Assembly (NCBI GenBank): GCA_016177845.1
Contig: JACOUO010000003.1
Location: 124,001-188,000, forward strand
Length of the DNA: 64,000 nucleotides
Source: Deltaproteobacteria bacterium
Lineage (GTDB): Bacteria > Desulfobacterota > GWC2-55-46
Direction of reading: 5' to 3'
This document shows positions 36,708-45,181 of this stretch, piece after piece. The notes under the pieces are model-generated. The model worked only from the letters and a program-made list of their open reading frames with translations, was not told the origin of the DNA and searched no databases. Position 1 is the stretch's first letter, and every line of letters starts with the position of its first letter. Made by a program: the position numbers and the translations under genes.

Positions 36708-37487
36708 ATGGAATTTGGGATTGGTACAGGTGGAATAATACTTCTGGTGCTCATAGTGATGTTCCTATGGAGCGCGATAAAGATACTTCCTGAGTATGAA
36801 AGAGGTGTCGTATTTTTTCTTGGAAGGTTTCAGGCTGTCAAAGGGCCGGGCCTAATACTGCTTATACCCGGCATACAGAGGATGATAAAGGTAAGCCTGC
36901 GTACGGTAACAATGGATGTGCCGCCGCAGGAGGTCATAACAAGGGACAACGTGTCCGTAAGGGTGAATGCTGTCGTGTACTTCAGGGTGCTTCTTCCCGA
37001 CAAGGCCATAATAGCGGTAGAGAATTACCTCTATGCAACAAGCCAGCTTGCCCAGACCACGCTCAGGAGCGTCTGCGGACAGGGAGAACTTGATGAGCTT
37101 TTAACCGAGAGGGATAAAATCAATAAGAAAATCCAGGAGATACTTGACAGGCAGACTGACCCGTGGGGAATCAAAGTTGCCCTGGTTGAAGTAAAGGCGA
37201 TAGACCTGCCCGAAGAGATGAAGAGGGCAATGGCAAAACAGGCTGAGGCAGAGAGGGAGAAGCGGGCGAAGATAATACACGCCGAAGGCGAATTGGGCGC
37301 CTCCTATAAGATACTTGAAGCAGCAGACCTGCTCAGCAAGAACTCAGTTTCTTTGCAGCTCAGGTATCTGCAGACGCTCACGGAGATAGCTGCGGAGAAG
37401 AACTCTACCATACTCTTCCCGCTCCCCATGGATGTAATAAAGCCGTTCCTGAGAGGACTTAAGGCAGAGGAGCCTGAAACAAAATAA
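36708..37487 (+). CDS. Slipin (stomatin/SPFH family protein)
   Basis: The 259-residue protein has one N-terminal membrane helix (residues 8-27) and an SPFH domain starting [19 protein letters not shown]. The helical region ([22 protein letters not shown], near residues 172-195, split) is typical of stomatins. It forms membrane-bound rings and is the natural partner of NfeD. It is cotranscribed with nfeD and followed by a RadC-like gene. Confidence 0.93.
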   Translation: MEFGIGTGGIILLVLIVMFLWSAIKILPEYERGVVFFLGRFQAVKGPGLILLIPGIQRMIKVSLRTVTMDVPPQEVITRDNVSVRVNAVVYFRVLLPDKAIIAVENYLYATSQLAQTTLRSVCGQGELDELLTERDKINKKIQEILDRQTDPWGIKVALVEVKAIDLPEEMKRAMAKQAEAEREKRAKIIHAEGELGASYKILEAADLLSKNSVSLQLRYLQTLTEIAAEKNSTILFPLPMDVIKPFLRGLKAEEPETK

Positions 37488-37505
37488 TTCGCATCGGGTT
37501 GAGCT

Positions 37506-38204
37506 ATGTCAGCGATTGAGAATCCGAATTCAGGGCACAGGAAGAGGCTTAAGGACAGGTATGCAAAGGGCGGGCTCGATGGCTTCCATGATTACGAAGT
37601 CATAGAGATGCTCTTGACCTATTCCATCCCGAGAAGGGATGTGAAGCCGCTTGCCAAGGAATTGCTCAGAAGGTTTAAAAGCATAAAAGGCGTGCTTGAG
37701 GCCTCACCTGAAGAGCTTGAGGCCATAAAAGGCATGGGGGATAACACCTCTATCCTTTTAAAGCTCATAAAAGGGTCGGCTGAGATGTATTTAAGGGAGC
37801 GAGCGGATGTTAAAAAGGCCATCCGCTCTCCCAAGGATGTGCTGGATTTTCTCAATGCCGAGCTTGCGAATGAAGAAAGTGAGAAGTTCTACGCCATTTA
37901 TCTCAATTCAAAAAATGAGATACTTTCTATGGAAGCCCTGCACCGGGGAGAGGTGAAGGAGGCGTCTATCTCTCCAAGGCTTGTAATAGAAGAGGCCATA
38001 CGCCTGAATGCAAGGTCGCTTATCTTTGTTCACAATATCCCGGGTAAAAAGCCGAAATTGCAGAATGCCACCCGAAGCCTCATCTCAGAGCTCGAATCAG
38101 CGGCTACTTCGATTGATATATTGGTGCACGACCATCTGCTAATAGGGGAGGGCTCTCACATAAGCGCCAGAGAGATAGGATGGCTTAAGACCGGTTCTGG
38201 CTAA
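37506..38204 (+). CDS. RadC-like protein with degenerate JAB/MPN active site
   Basis: The 232-residue protein has the RadC N-terminal HhH-like domain (HRKRLKDRYAKGGLDGFHDYE, split) and the JAB fold, including FYAIYLNSKNEIL and SARSLIFVHN-type strands. The canonical metal motif HNHPSGDxxPSxxD is replaced by HNIPGKKPKLQNA near residue 175, so the second histidine, the serine and the aspartate are lost. It cannot be a metallo-isopeptidase. An intact paralogue lies at 62608. The stop overlaps that of thiD by 4 bp. Confidence 0.85.
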   Translation: MSAIENPNSGHRKRLKDRYAKGGLDGFHDYEVIEMLLTYSIPRRDVKPLAKELLRRFKSIKGVLEASPEELEAIKGMGDNTSILLKLIKGSAEMYLRERADVKKAIRSPKDVLDFLNAELANEESEKFYAIYLNSKNEILSMEALHRGEVKEASISPRLVIEEAIRLNARSLIFVHNIPGKKPKLQNATRSLISELESAATSIDILVHDHLLIGEGSHISAREIGWLKTGSG

Positions 38205-38938
38205 GACCTTTCTGCCAGCGTTTTGTTCAAGTAAGACTTTGCCTCAAGGATTGCTGTTTTAATGGGTTTTCTGTTGGCAAGGCCTGCGGCAATTGCAGCT
38301 GACAGGATGCAGCCTGTCCCGTGGAATCTTTCTTTTTTACCCCGAATCCTTTTGCCTTCGTAATACTCAAATCTTTTACCGTCAAAGAGTATATCCAGAG
38401 GCTCGCCCGCAAGGTGGCCGCCTTTAACGAGCACAAAAGGCGCGCCCATGGAAAATATCTCTTTTGCGGCGGCTTCCATCTGCGTCTCGTTCTCTATTTC
38501 AATGCCTGAGATGATTGAGGCCTCAGGAAGATTGGGCGTGACTATGGTTGTGAAAGGCAGCAAAGCCCTGATTGCCCCCACACCTTTTTTATCTATCAAC
38601 GGATGCCCGCCTGTAGAGCGTAGCACTGTGTCAAGGACAATATTTTTAAGCTTATATTCCCGGATAAGTTCTCTGGCCGTAGCGGCGTTGGCAGAGCTTC
38701 CGAGCATGCCGATTTTAACGGCATGGATGCGGAACTCTTCAAGAAGAGTTGTGACCTGGGCTTTAAGAAAATCGGAAGGCACAGTTTTTGTGGCTTTTAC
38801 ATAAGACCTGTTCTGTGCGGTGAGTGAAGTTATGGCGGATAGGCCAATGATTCCAAAGGCCTCGAAAGTTTTGATGTCTGATTGTATACCGGCCCCGCCT
38901 GATGGGTCGGCGCCGGCTATTGTAAGGGCTGTTCTCAT
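38201..38938 (-). CDS. thiD: Hydroxymethylpyrimidine/phosphomethylpyrimidine kinase
   Basis: ThiD phosphorylates HMP and HMP-P in thiamine synthesis. The 245-residue protein has [19 protein letters not shown] near residue 8, [16 protein letters not shown] near 133, [16 protein letters not shown] near 173 and the anion-hole [16 protein letters not shown] near 205. It stands apart from other thi genes in the window. Confidence 0.93.
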   Translation of the reverse strand: MRTALTIAGADPSGGAGIQSDIKTFEAFGIIGLSAITSLTAQNRSYVKATKTVPSDFLKAQVTTLLEEFRIHAVKIGMLGSSANAATARELIREYKLKNIVLDTVLRSTGGHPLIDKKGVGAIRALLPFTTIVTPNLPEASIISGIEIENETQMEAAAKEIFSMGAPFVLVKGGHLAGEPLDILFDGKRFEYYEGKRIRGKKERFHGTGCILSAAIAAGLANRKPIKTAILEAKSYLNKTLAERS

Positions 38939-38966
38939 TTAAAATGGAAGGGTGTGAATGAGGAGG

Positions 38967-39239
38967 TTAGAACCTTTTCTTAGCAATCTCTTCCTCAAAG
39001 TATTTCTTGTAAAGGATATCCCATTCCCTGCTTCCTTCGGGGATTTCTCTTGAGAGTGAGCGGATCTTGTCCCTTGCGGTTGAATCAGCGTCGTCCTCGA
39101 CCCTGAGAAGGTCTGTCATCGCCCTTTTTGTCTCAAGAAGGGCCTTTTCGTCGTTAGTAAAATCCACAAGGTCATCTTTCCAGATGCCGTCGGTTATCAG
39201 ATGCGCCAGATGTGAGATCCTGTCTTCAGAAAGCCTCAA
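38967..39239 (-). CDS. DUF507 protein (second of tandem pair)
   Basis: The 90-residue protein starts MRLSEDRISHLAHLITDGIW and ends SREWDILYKKYFEEE. These match DUF507, a small helical family of unknown function common in Deltaproteobacteria, Nitrospirota and Aquificota. It overlaps the upstream DUF507 gene by 4 bp (ATGA-type), so they are translated together. Confidence 0.85.
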   Translation of the reverse strand: MRLSEDRISHLAHLITDGIWKDDLVDFTNDEKALLETKRAMTDLLRVEDDADSTARDKIRSLSREIPEGSREWDILYKKYFEEEIAKKRF

Positions 39240-39517
39240 ATGACTATGCCCCTTTCCCTTGCAAGCTTGCCTTTAATCATATTGAACATCTTTCTGTAAT
39301 CTATCTTCTGTGTGTCGATTGAGCCTGTATGGGATTTTAGTATCTGCTCGACCTCTCTGTCGAGGCTTTCCTCTGCCCTCAGGTCAGCGAGTATTATCTC
39401 GTTTATCTTCTCAAGGACCTTGGCCTCATTTGTCTTTAAAGTGACGAGGTCTTTGGCCTTAAGCCTGTCTAGAACGGTCTTTGAAAGTTTTTCAACCTGC
39501 TCTTTTGTCAGTCTCAT
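39236..39517 (-). CDS. DUF507 protein (first of tandem pair)
   Basis: The 93-residue protein begins MRLTKEQVEKLSKTVLDRL and ends with IDYRKMFNMIKGKLARERG, the DUF507 pattern. It is a clear paralogue of the next gene. Both are acidic-helical and soluble. Two different subunits translated together suggest a heteromer; function unknown. Confidence 0.85.
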   Translation of the reverse strand: MRLTKEQVEKLSKTVLDRLKAKDLVTLKTNEAKVLEKINEIILADLRAEESLDREVEQILKSHTGSIDTQKIDYRKMFNMIKGKLARERGIVI

Positions 39518-39557
39518 TACCCGAAAATAGCACAGTTCACACCCGTTTGCAAGGATG

Positions 39558-39586
39558 TTGACAGAAGGGGGTTTTTGGTCTATAAA
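39558..39586 (+). promoter_or_regulatory. Promoter of the PA2779/PA2778-like cluster
   Basis: TTGACA (39558-39563), a 17-bp spacer and TATAAA (39581-39586) match the sigma-70 consensus 11 of 12. The first gene starts about 32 bases beyond the likely transcription start. Confidence 0.75.
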
Positions 39587-39624
39587 TTAAAAAACGTTTG
39601 TGCAACGCCGTACGGGGGTGACCT

Positions 39625-39876
39625 ATGTCATGGCGGAGCGGGGATTTCAGCTGTATCATAGTAGGCGTTTTCCTTTTTGCTTCCGGGGCTCTGACATATA
39701 TCTTCCCTGAAGTAAATTATATCACCAAAGAAAATGTATTTGCCCAAGTCGGGCGGCATGCTTATTACCAAAGGTCAATCATCATCCCCAAAACATTATC
39801 TATCGGCGCGGGACTAACCGGAAGCGGACTTCTACTACATAGCCTAAAAATCAGGAAAAGAGGGGGGTACAGATGA
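39625..39876 (+). CDS. Small hypothetical membrane protein
   Basis: The 83-residue protein has two membrane helices (about residues 9-27 and 53-73) joined by a polar loop with VNYITKENVFAQ. It ends with a basic tail (KIRKRGGYR). The stop overlaps the start of the PA2779-like gene by 4 bp (ATGA). No known family. GGGGGTGA precedes the start. Confidence 0.7.
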   Translation: MSWRSGDFSCIIVGVFLFASGALTYIFPEVNYITKENVFAQVGRHAYYQRSIIIPKTLSIGAGLTGSGLLLHSLKIRKRGGYR

Positions 39877-40268
39877 ATTGGATTAAAAAAGCATACTTCA
39901 GGCAGGTTGCCCTTTTCGTGGCGCTGACCATGTTCATACTTGGCGGCATTCCCACAAAGAGCATGGCGTATATGATGGGCTCAGAGGCAGTTATCGCACA
40001 GTCAAGGGCCGCTGACATGGATACGGTGCAGAGGGTGCTTGAATCAAAGCTCGTAAGCGAAAGGCTCTCCCAGACAGGCCTTTCAATGCCGGAGATACAG
40101 TCAAGGATTGATAAATTGAGCGACTCAGAGCTCCACTCATTCGCTTCCCAGCTTGACAGCCTCTATCCGGGCGGAGACGGCCTTGGGGTGGTAATAGCGC
40201 TCCTTATTATTGTAATACTTGTCATGGTCATACTTAAGCTTGCTGACAAGAAGATCATTATCAGGTAG
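39873..40268 (+). CDS. PA2779-like (DUF6627) small membrane protein
   Basis: The 131-residue protein has a signal or membrane segment (residues 12-28), then MGSEAVIAQSRAADMDTVQRVLE and the LDSLYPGGDGLGVV sequence before a C-terminal membrane helix. These are the features of the PA2779 family, which is usually next to a PA2778-type peptidase, as here. Function is unknown. A strong hairpin follows the stop. Confidence 0.8.
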   Translation: MNWIKKAYFRQVALFVALTMFILGGIPTKSMAYMMGSEAVIAQSRAADMDTVQRVLESKLVSERLSQTGLSMPEIQSRIDKLSDSELHSFASQLDSLYPGGDGLGVVIALLIIVILVMVILKLADKKIIIR

Positions 40269-40279
40269 AGAGCATCTTG

Positions 40280-40318
40280 CCGGCCTGCCTTCGAAAAGGC
40301 AGGCCGGATGTTTTTTAA
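40280..40318 (+). terminator. Strong hairpin between PA2779- and PA2778-like genes
   Basis: CCGGCCTGCCTT and AAGGCAGGCCGG form a perfect 12-bp stem with a CGAA tetraloop, followed by ATGTTTTTTAA. It should end or attenuate transcription after the PA2779-like gene. Confidence 0.85.
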
Positions 40319-40356
40319 CGGCTTACCTTTCCCTCAGGCATAGCCCTTCCACTCAA

Positions 40357-40923
40357 ATGAATACCGAAAAATTCATACGCCTATCCCTGATAGTTTTTTT
40401 TCTTTTTGCAGCAATCGGCTGCGGAATTAACCGAAACTATATCCGTGAAGAGATAAAAAGGTCGGAGGCAGGCTATCTGCGCGAGGTGCCCTTCTTCCCG
40501 CAAAATACTTATATGTGCGGCCCAGCAGCCATGGCAAGCGTTGTCGGGTATTGGGGAGAGGGCAAGGAGATGGATGAGGTCGCAAAGGAAGTCTATCATG
40601 AAAAACTAAGAGGCACCCTTCCGATAGACCTTCTCATATACGCAAAAGAGAAGGGCTTTGACGCGAAATTTTACAAAGGCGATCTTGATGACCTCAAAAA
40701 AAAGATTTCCTCAGGCACTCCCGTGATACTCTTTTTGAACCTTGGCTATGAATTCTATCCTGTGGGGCATTATATAGTGCCTACGGGGTATAATGATGAT
40801 CTGAGAGCGTTTACAGCCCATTCAGGCGTGATTAAAGACGAGGTCTTTACTTACGATGAGCTTGAAAGGGCGTGGGGCAAGACCGGTTATTCCACGCTCC
40901 TTTTAAAGCCGAAAGGTAGATGA
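40357..40923 (+). CDS. PA2778-like C39-family cysteine peptidase, lipoprotein
   Basis: The ATG at 40357 is chosen because it gives a lipoprotein signal (FFLFAAIGC, lipobox with cysteine near residue 22). The mature part has YMCGPAAMASVVGYWG with the catalytic cysteine near residue 52 and GHYIVPTGYN with the catalytic histidine near residue 133. This is a C39/papain-like fold as in bacteriocin-processing and PA2778-type proteins. In PA2778 a TPR tail is fused; here the TPR protein is a separate downstream gene. Confidence 0.8.
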   Translation: MNTEKFIRLSLIVFFLFAAIGCGINRNYIREEIKRSEAGYLREVPFFPQNTYMCGPAAMASVVGYWGEGKEMDEVAKEVYHEKLRGTLPIDLLIYAKEKGFDAKFYKGDLDDLKKKISSGTPVILFLNLGYEFYPVGHYIVPTGYNDDLRAFTAHSGVIKDEVFTYDELERAWGKTGYSTLLLKPKGR

Positions 40924-40924
40924 G

Positions 40925-41620
40925 ATGGCAAAGATGAAAATGGCATTCGCTTTATTGATGCTTGTATTCTTAAGCTCCTGCAGCCATGTTATTTTAGAGA
41001 AAGACCCACTTTCAATGGATGAGCACCTGAGGCTCGGCGCAATATATGAATCAAAGGGCGAATATGAGCTTGCATTGAAAGAGTACCAAAAAGCAATCGA
41101 AGAAAACGGGAAGAATGCCGATGCCTACTTTGGGATGGGCAATGTTTATTTTAAAATAAAAAATTATAAAGATTCCGAGACAAATTTTCTTAAGGCCGTT
41201 GAACTGAACCCCGATAAGGGCGCGTACCGCAATAACCTTGGCTGGCTCTATGTAGAGCAGGGTGATTTTACTGAGGCTGAAGACTCAGCAAGAGAGGCTA
41301 TAAGGGTTGACCCTGAGAATAAATATATTTATCTTGATACCCTCGGCATGGCATTGACAAAACAGGCCGAGTATCTATATGCTGAAGAGGCGTATATCGA
41401 GGCTGCAAAGCTGTACAGCCCCCAGAATATGGAGGGGCTTATTGAGATTTATAACCATCTGCTTGATTTATATAAAATAAGCGGGGAACAGGAAAAAGCG
41501 GCTATAATTGAGAAGGCCATAAAGGATTTCAAGGACGCCGAATCGCTTGCTGAAAGGTCGAAAAATGAGAATAGTTTACGGCGTCAATCCGGTGATGGAG
41601 GCTTTGAGAGGCTCCGCTGA
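40925..41620 (+). CDS. TPR-repeat lipoprotein
   Basis: The 231-residue protein starts with a lipoprotein signal (LMLVFLSSC) and contains four to five TPR units, such as LGAIYESKGEYELALKEYQKAIE near residue 36 and NLGWLYVEQGDFTEAEDSAREAIR near 104 (split). It would be a membrane-tethered scaffold and probably works with the C39-type peptidase upstream (one base apart). Its 3' end overlaps rlmB by 56 bp. Confidence 0.85.
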   Translation: MAKMKMAFALLMLVFLSSCSHVILEKDPLSMDEHLRLGAIYESKGEYELALKEYQKAIEENGKNADAYFGMGNVYFKIKNYKDSETNFLKAVELNPDKGAYRNNLGWLYVEQGDFTEAEDSAREAIRVDPENKYIYLDTLGMALTKQAEYLYAEEAYIEAAKLYSPQNMEGLIEIYNHLLDLYKISGEQEKAAIIEKAIKDFKDAESLAERSKNENSLRRQSGDGGFERLR

Positions 41621-42302
41621 CAGGATTGAGAGGATTTTGGTTTATGAGGGCAGGGCAGACAGGACTGTAGAGGATATCATAAAGTCGGCAAGGGCCAAGA
41701 ATGTATCCGTTGACAAGGCATCCCAGCAGGACCTTGAAAGAATAGCGGGAACCTCAAGGCATCAGGGTATAGCGGCCATCATCCACGGCGAATTCAGGTA
41801 CAGGGATATCGAAGAACTGATAGGCGCATGGAAAAAGACAGGCGAGATGGCCTTTTTCCTGATACTGGACTCCATTCAGGACCCGCAGAACTTCGGCTCT
41901 ATCATAAGGACTGCCAATGCCGCAGGCGTGCACGGCATCATTATACCCAAGGACAGGGCCTGCGAGGTCACTCCGACTGTTGTGAAGGCCTCCGCAGGCG
42001 CATCAGAGCATACGCTCATTGCCCGCGAGACAAACATCACAAGGGCCATAGAGAGGCTCAAGGAAGAAAACATCTGGGTAGGAGGCATTGAGGCAGGCTG
42101 CAAGCAAACCGTCTACAGGATGGATTTGAACAGGGACCTTGCGATTGTCGTAGGCAGCGAGGGAAAGGGCATCAGAAGGCTTGTGATGGAGAACTGCGAT
42201 TTTTGCATATCGATACCCATGGCAGGACAGATAAATTCACTCAACGCGGCGCAGGCAGCCGCAATAACGATGTTTGAGGCAAGGCGGCAGAGGCTTGGTT
42301 AG
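41565..42302 (+). CDS. rlmB: 23S rRNA (guanosine-2251-2'-O)-methyltransferase RlmB
   Basis: This SPOUT-class enzyme methylates 23S rRNA. The ATG at 41565 begins MRIVYGVNPVMEALRG, the usual start. The C-terminal knot has LILDSIQDPQNFGSIIRTANAAG near residue 105, VVGSEGKGIRRLVMENCDF near 190 and ISIPMAGQINSLNAAQAAAI near 212, all canonical. It starts inside the TPR gene in another frame. Confidence 0.94.
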   Translation: MRIVYGVNPVMEALRGSADRIERILVYEGRADRTVEDIIKSARAKNVSVDKASQQDLERIAGTSRHQGIAAIIHGEFRYRDIEELIGAWKKTGEMAFFLILDSIQDPQNFGSIIRTANAAGVHGIIIPKDRACEVTPTVVKASAGASEHTLIARETNITRAIERLKEENIWVGGIEAGCKQTVYRMDLNRDLAIVVGSEGKGIRRLVMENCDFCISIPMAGQINSLNAAQAAAITMFEARRQRLG

Positions 42303-42338
42303 AATTGCTTTGATTGGTTTACATTTTACCGCGTGAGG

Positions 42339-42366
42339 TGGACTTCCTTCTTAAACAGGGTATAAT
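42339..42366 (+). promoter_or_regulatory. Promoter of ilvA
   Basis: TGGACT (42339-42344), a 16-bp spacer and a perfect TATAAT (42361-42366) form a promoter about 50 bases upstream of the ilvA start codon. TTGGAG precedes the ATG by six bases as a ribosome site. Confidence 0.6.
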
Positions 42367-42421
42367 AATTTTTAGTGTCTCAAAGCCTTTCAGGGCATAA
42401 CTTTCAAGCCTTGGAGCGATA

Positions 42422-43618
42422 ATGTTTGATCTTATAAAAGAAGCCTCCGTCAAATTAAAAAATATCATAAATCCCACCCCTTTGATCTTTTCTTCATCCT
42501 TCTCCAAAATATTCGGATTCGAATGTTATCTTAAGCTTGAGAACATGCAAAAAACAGGCTCTTTCAAGATACGGGGCGCTTACAATAAGATAAGCTCCCT
42601 TCCAAAGGAGGAGAAGGACAAGGGCGTTATCACGGCCTCTTCAGGCAACCACGCCCAGGGGGTTGCGTGGGCATCATCTCTTCTTGGCGTAAAATCCCTC
42701 ATCGTAATGCCTGAGACAACCCCTATAATCAAATACATTGCCACCAAAGGCTACGGGGGCGAGGTGCTTTTTTACGGCAAGGATTTTTTTGAGTCTTATA
42801 CATACGCTAAAGCCCTTGCAAAGGAAAGGGGCCTGGCTTTCATCCCTCCCTTTGAGGATGACCTTATAATAGCAGGGCAGGGCACAATCGGGCTTGAGAT
42901 ACTCGATGCATTGCCTGATGTCGATACAATTGTCGTGCCTGTGGGCGGAGGAGGGCTTATCTCAGGTATTGCGCTGGCCGCAAAAGAGATAAACCCTGAC
43001 ATCACCATGATAGGGGTTGAGGCTAAGGCATCAAATTCATGCGTAATGTCGATAAGGGCAGGCCGTCCCGTGCAGGTTGAAAAACAGCCTACAATAGCCG
43101 ACGGCATAGCAGTAAAAAAAGTCGGGGACAAGACTTTCTCCATCATAAAGAGAAATGTGGATGCGGTATTTGATGTTGAAGAGGATTCCATCGCCAGCGC
43201 AATCCTTCAGCTCCTTGAGAGGAAAAAACTTATTGTCGAAGGCGCGGGGGCGGTTTCAGTTGCCGCGGCATTTGAAGGCAAGCTGCCCAAGGTCTCGCAG
43301 AAGGTGGTATTTGTCTTAAGCGGTGGCAATATCGATGTTACCATGCTCGACAGGGTGATAAGGCTCGGGCTTTTAAAAGAAGGCAGGATACTGAAGCTCA
43401 CTACGATAATCCCTGATGTCCCGGGCTCTCTTGCGAAGCTCACCTCTGAGATAGCCGCCTTAAAGGCGAATATCCTTCATGTGATACACCAGAGGGAAGC
43501 GGTAGATATTCCCGTAAGCTCAATAGGCCTTGAGGTCATACTTGAGGTCGAAAGCTTTGAGCATGCGGACAGGGTCTTTCAGGCGCTTGGGGAAAAGGGG
43601 TATGTGGTTAAAAGATGA
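42422..43618 (+). CDS. ilvA: Threonine ammonia-lyase (threonine dehydratase)
   Basis: This PLP enzyme deaminates threonine to 2-oxobutyrate, the first step to isoleucine. The PLP lysine is in KTGSFKIRGAYNKI near residue 45, SSGNHAQGVAWAS lies near 73, and the phosphate loop VPVGGGGLISG near 173. A C-terminal ACT-like regulatory domain (residues 325-398) begins LTTIIPDVPGSLAKLTSEI. The 398-residue length with a single ACT domain resembles the short, often catabolic, TdcB/IlvA type. Confidence 0.93.
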   Translation: MFDLIKEASVKLKNIINPTPLIFSSSFSKIFGFECYLKLENMQKTGSFKIRGAYNKISSLPKEEKDKGVITASSGNHAQGVAWASSLLGVKSLIVMPETTPIIKYIATKGYGGEVLFYGKDFFESYTYAKALAKERGLAFIPPFEDDLIIAGQGTIGLEILDALPDVDTIVVPVGGGGLISGIALAAKEINPDITMIGVEAKASNSCVMSIRAGRPVQVEKQPTIADGIAVKKVGDKTFSIIKRNVDAVFDVEEDSIASAILQLLERKKLIVEGAGAVSVAAAFEGKLPKVSQKVVFVLSGGNIDVTMLDRVIRLGLLKEGRILKLTTIIPDVPGSLAKLTSEIAALKANILHVIHQREAVDIPVSSIGLEVILEVESFEHADRVFQALGEKGYVVKR

Positions 43619-43673
43619 AAATGAGGCTTTAATCAACCATTGCGAACAAAGCGAAGCAACTGGATTTTGGAGT

Positions 43674-43706
43674 GGGCGGACATCTCTGTCCGCCCCATTT
43701 TTTTTA
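43674..43706 (+). terminator. Terminator of ilvA, next to a REP-like repeat
   Basis: GGGCGGACA and TGTCCGCCC form a perfect 9-bp stem with a TCTC loop, followed by CATTTTTTTT. Just upstream (43637-43659) lies CATTGCGAACAAAGCGAAGCAA, a REP-like dispersed sequence. Confidence 0.85.
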
Positions 43707-43988
43707 TTAGCCTTTATTCTCAGTACCCTGGTTACGCCATCTCTTAAGCTCTTTTAAAAGCTCTCTGGCGGTCTGTTTTGCGGTCTCCTCTGTGACATGC
43801 CTGCTGGTCATCATAGGCCCGTAAAGTTTATCTACCATCTGCTCTAAGGTAAGGTCTTCAAGGAATACGCCCTTATCATAGCAGTGTCTGCAATAGTCTA
43901 AGGCCTTTACGCCTGTGGAGCTTGTGCCGAATTCATCCGGCCTGAGGATTGCAACTCCGCAGCTTTGACATCTTGGTCCGTACAGCAT
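43707..43988 (-). CDS. Zinc-ribbon domain protein
   Basis: The 93-residue protein starts YGPRCQSCGVAI and continues to YCRHCYDKG near residue 33, giving a CxxC...CxxC zinc ribbon. The C-terminal half is helical (KQTARELLKELKRW). It resembles the putative zinc ribbon family found in many bacteria, of unknown function. It precedes, on the other side, the HIT and hisIE genes on the same strand. Confidence 0.75.
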   Translation of the reverse strand: MLYGPRCQSCGVAILRPDEFGTSSTGVKALDYCRHCYDKGVFLEDLTLEQMVDKLYGPMMTSRHVTEETAKQTARELLKELKRWRNQGTENKG

Positions 43989-44026
43989 TTTGTTCTTACT
44001 CCTTTCCTGGATTTACTGTTGTGGAT

Positions 44027-44362
44027 TTATCCCATCTTCCCCATAAGCGGTCTTCCCGCAATGAAATGCATGTGAAGGTGAAAGACCGTCTGTCCGCCTT
44101 CTTCATTGGTATTGATAATGGTCCTGAAGCCTTTTGAATCGACTCCAAGGTCCTTTGCGAGCGTTTTGGCGGCCTCGAGCATATCCGCAAGCAGTTCCCT
44201 GTCAGCGCAATCGAGAAGAGTTGAGTAATGTTTCTTCGGTATTATCAGCAGATGCGTCGGCGCCTGCGGGTGAATGTCTTTTATGGCGATAATGCTCTGT
44301 GTCTCATGCACGACTGTTGCGTTCATCTTTTTCTGAGCGATCTTGCAGAATATGCAGTCCAT
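44027..44362 (-). CDS. HIT (histidine triad) family nucleotide hydrolase
   Basis: This 111-residue protein begins CIFCKIAQKKMNATVV with a CxxC zinc pair and ends with FHLHMHFIAGRP, the HxHxH histidine triad. It belongs to the Hint branch that hydrolyses adenosine phosphoramidates. Its ATG overlaps the hisIE stop codon (TAATG), so the two are translationally coupled. Confidence 0.93.
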   Translation of the reverse strand: MDCIFCKIAQKKMNATVVHETQSIIAIKDIHPQAPTHLLIIPKKHYSTLLDCADRELLADMLEAAKTLAKDLGVDSKGFRTIINTNEEGGQTVFHLHMHFIAGRPLMGKMG

Positions 44363-45027
44363 TATTCCTTTCCTTTCACGCCGCGGGATTCCTTCTCGGT
44401 AATGCCTGATATGCCGAACCTCCTGCCAAGCTCCCCGAACACCTCTTCTATTTCAATGCCCTGGTTTGCCAGGAGCACAAGGGAGTGGAACCAAAGGTCG
44501 CAGAACTCGTAGAGGACATCGCTCCTGCCTTTTTCATTTGCAGCCTCTATAAGCTCATTTGACTCTTCCTCTATCTTTTCAAGTATCTTGGGCAGCCCTT
44601 TGGCGTAGAGGGAGGCAACATATGATTTTTCAGGCGGATTTGTTTTTCTCTCTTTTAATATCCTGAAAAGCTCGGTCATTACGCGCGGGCCCGCGGGCTT
44701 TATCCCGCTCTCCCCCATAGCCCTGTAAAAGCAAGTCCTCTCGCCTGTGTGGCAGGCAGGCCCCTTAGGGTCAACCATAAGGAGGATGGTATCTCCGTCG
44801 CAGTCGTAATGGATGGATTTGACCTCCTGAAAATTGCCTGAGGTCTCGCCCTTAAGCCAGAGCTTATTTCTTGAACGGCTGAAGTAGACCGCCTTGCCGG
44901 TTGCAAGCGTCTGTTCAAGGGCCTCTTTGTTCATCCATGCCATCATCAGCACTTCAGAGGTAAAGATATCCTGGGCTATCGCGGGCACAAGGCCCTGCTC
45001 ATTGAATTTGATGTCAGACAGGTTCAA
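44362..45027 (-). CDS. hisIE: Bifunctional phosphoribosyl-AMP cyclohydrolase / phosphoribosyl-ATP pyrophosphatase
   Basis: HisIE carries out steps 2 and 3 of histidine synthesis. The HisI part (residues 1-115) has [37 protein letters not shown], the metal-binding DCDGDTILL and [12 protein letters not shown]. The HisE part (120-221) has [26 protein letters not shown] (split) and a downstream [14 protein letters not shown]. Fusion of the two is common. Other his genes are not in the window. Confidence 0.95.
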   Translation of the reverse strand: MNLSDIKFNEQGLVPAIAQDIFTSEVLMMAWMNKEALEQTLATGKAVYFSRSRNKLWLKGETSGNFQEVKSIHYDCDGDTILLMVDPKGPACHTGERTCFYRAMGESGIKPAGPRVMTELFRILKERKTNPPEKSYVASLYAKGLPKILEKIEEESNELIEAANEKGRSDVLYEFCDLWFHSLVLLANQGIEIEEVFGELGRRFGISGITEKESRGVKGKE

Positions 45028-45145
45028 AACAGGTGTCCTTTAAAAGTTTTTACGAACAAATCGAGGATATAATAACACGAAAGCCGTTGTCAATATAGCT
45101 TTTAAAACTGCTTACCCCCCCAACTTTTTTACCGGGCAGCCTGCC

Positions 45146-45174
45146 TTGACGATTCCGGGATTGCCTGATAGACT
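45146..45174 (+). promoter_or_regulatory. Promoter of pdhABC (leaderless candidate)
   Basis: TTGACG (45146-45151), a 17-bp spacer and TAGACT (45169-45174) precede the ATG at 45182 by seven bases, so the predicted transcription start falls on the start codon. No ribosome site is present. The CTTGACGATTCC sequence is shared with the promoter at 29331. Confidence 0.5.
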
Positions 45175-45181
45175 TCAAGCT

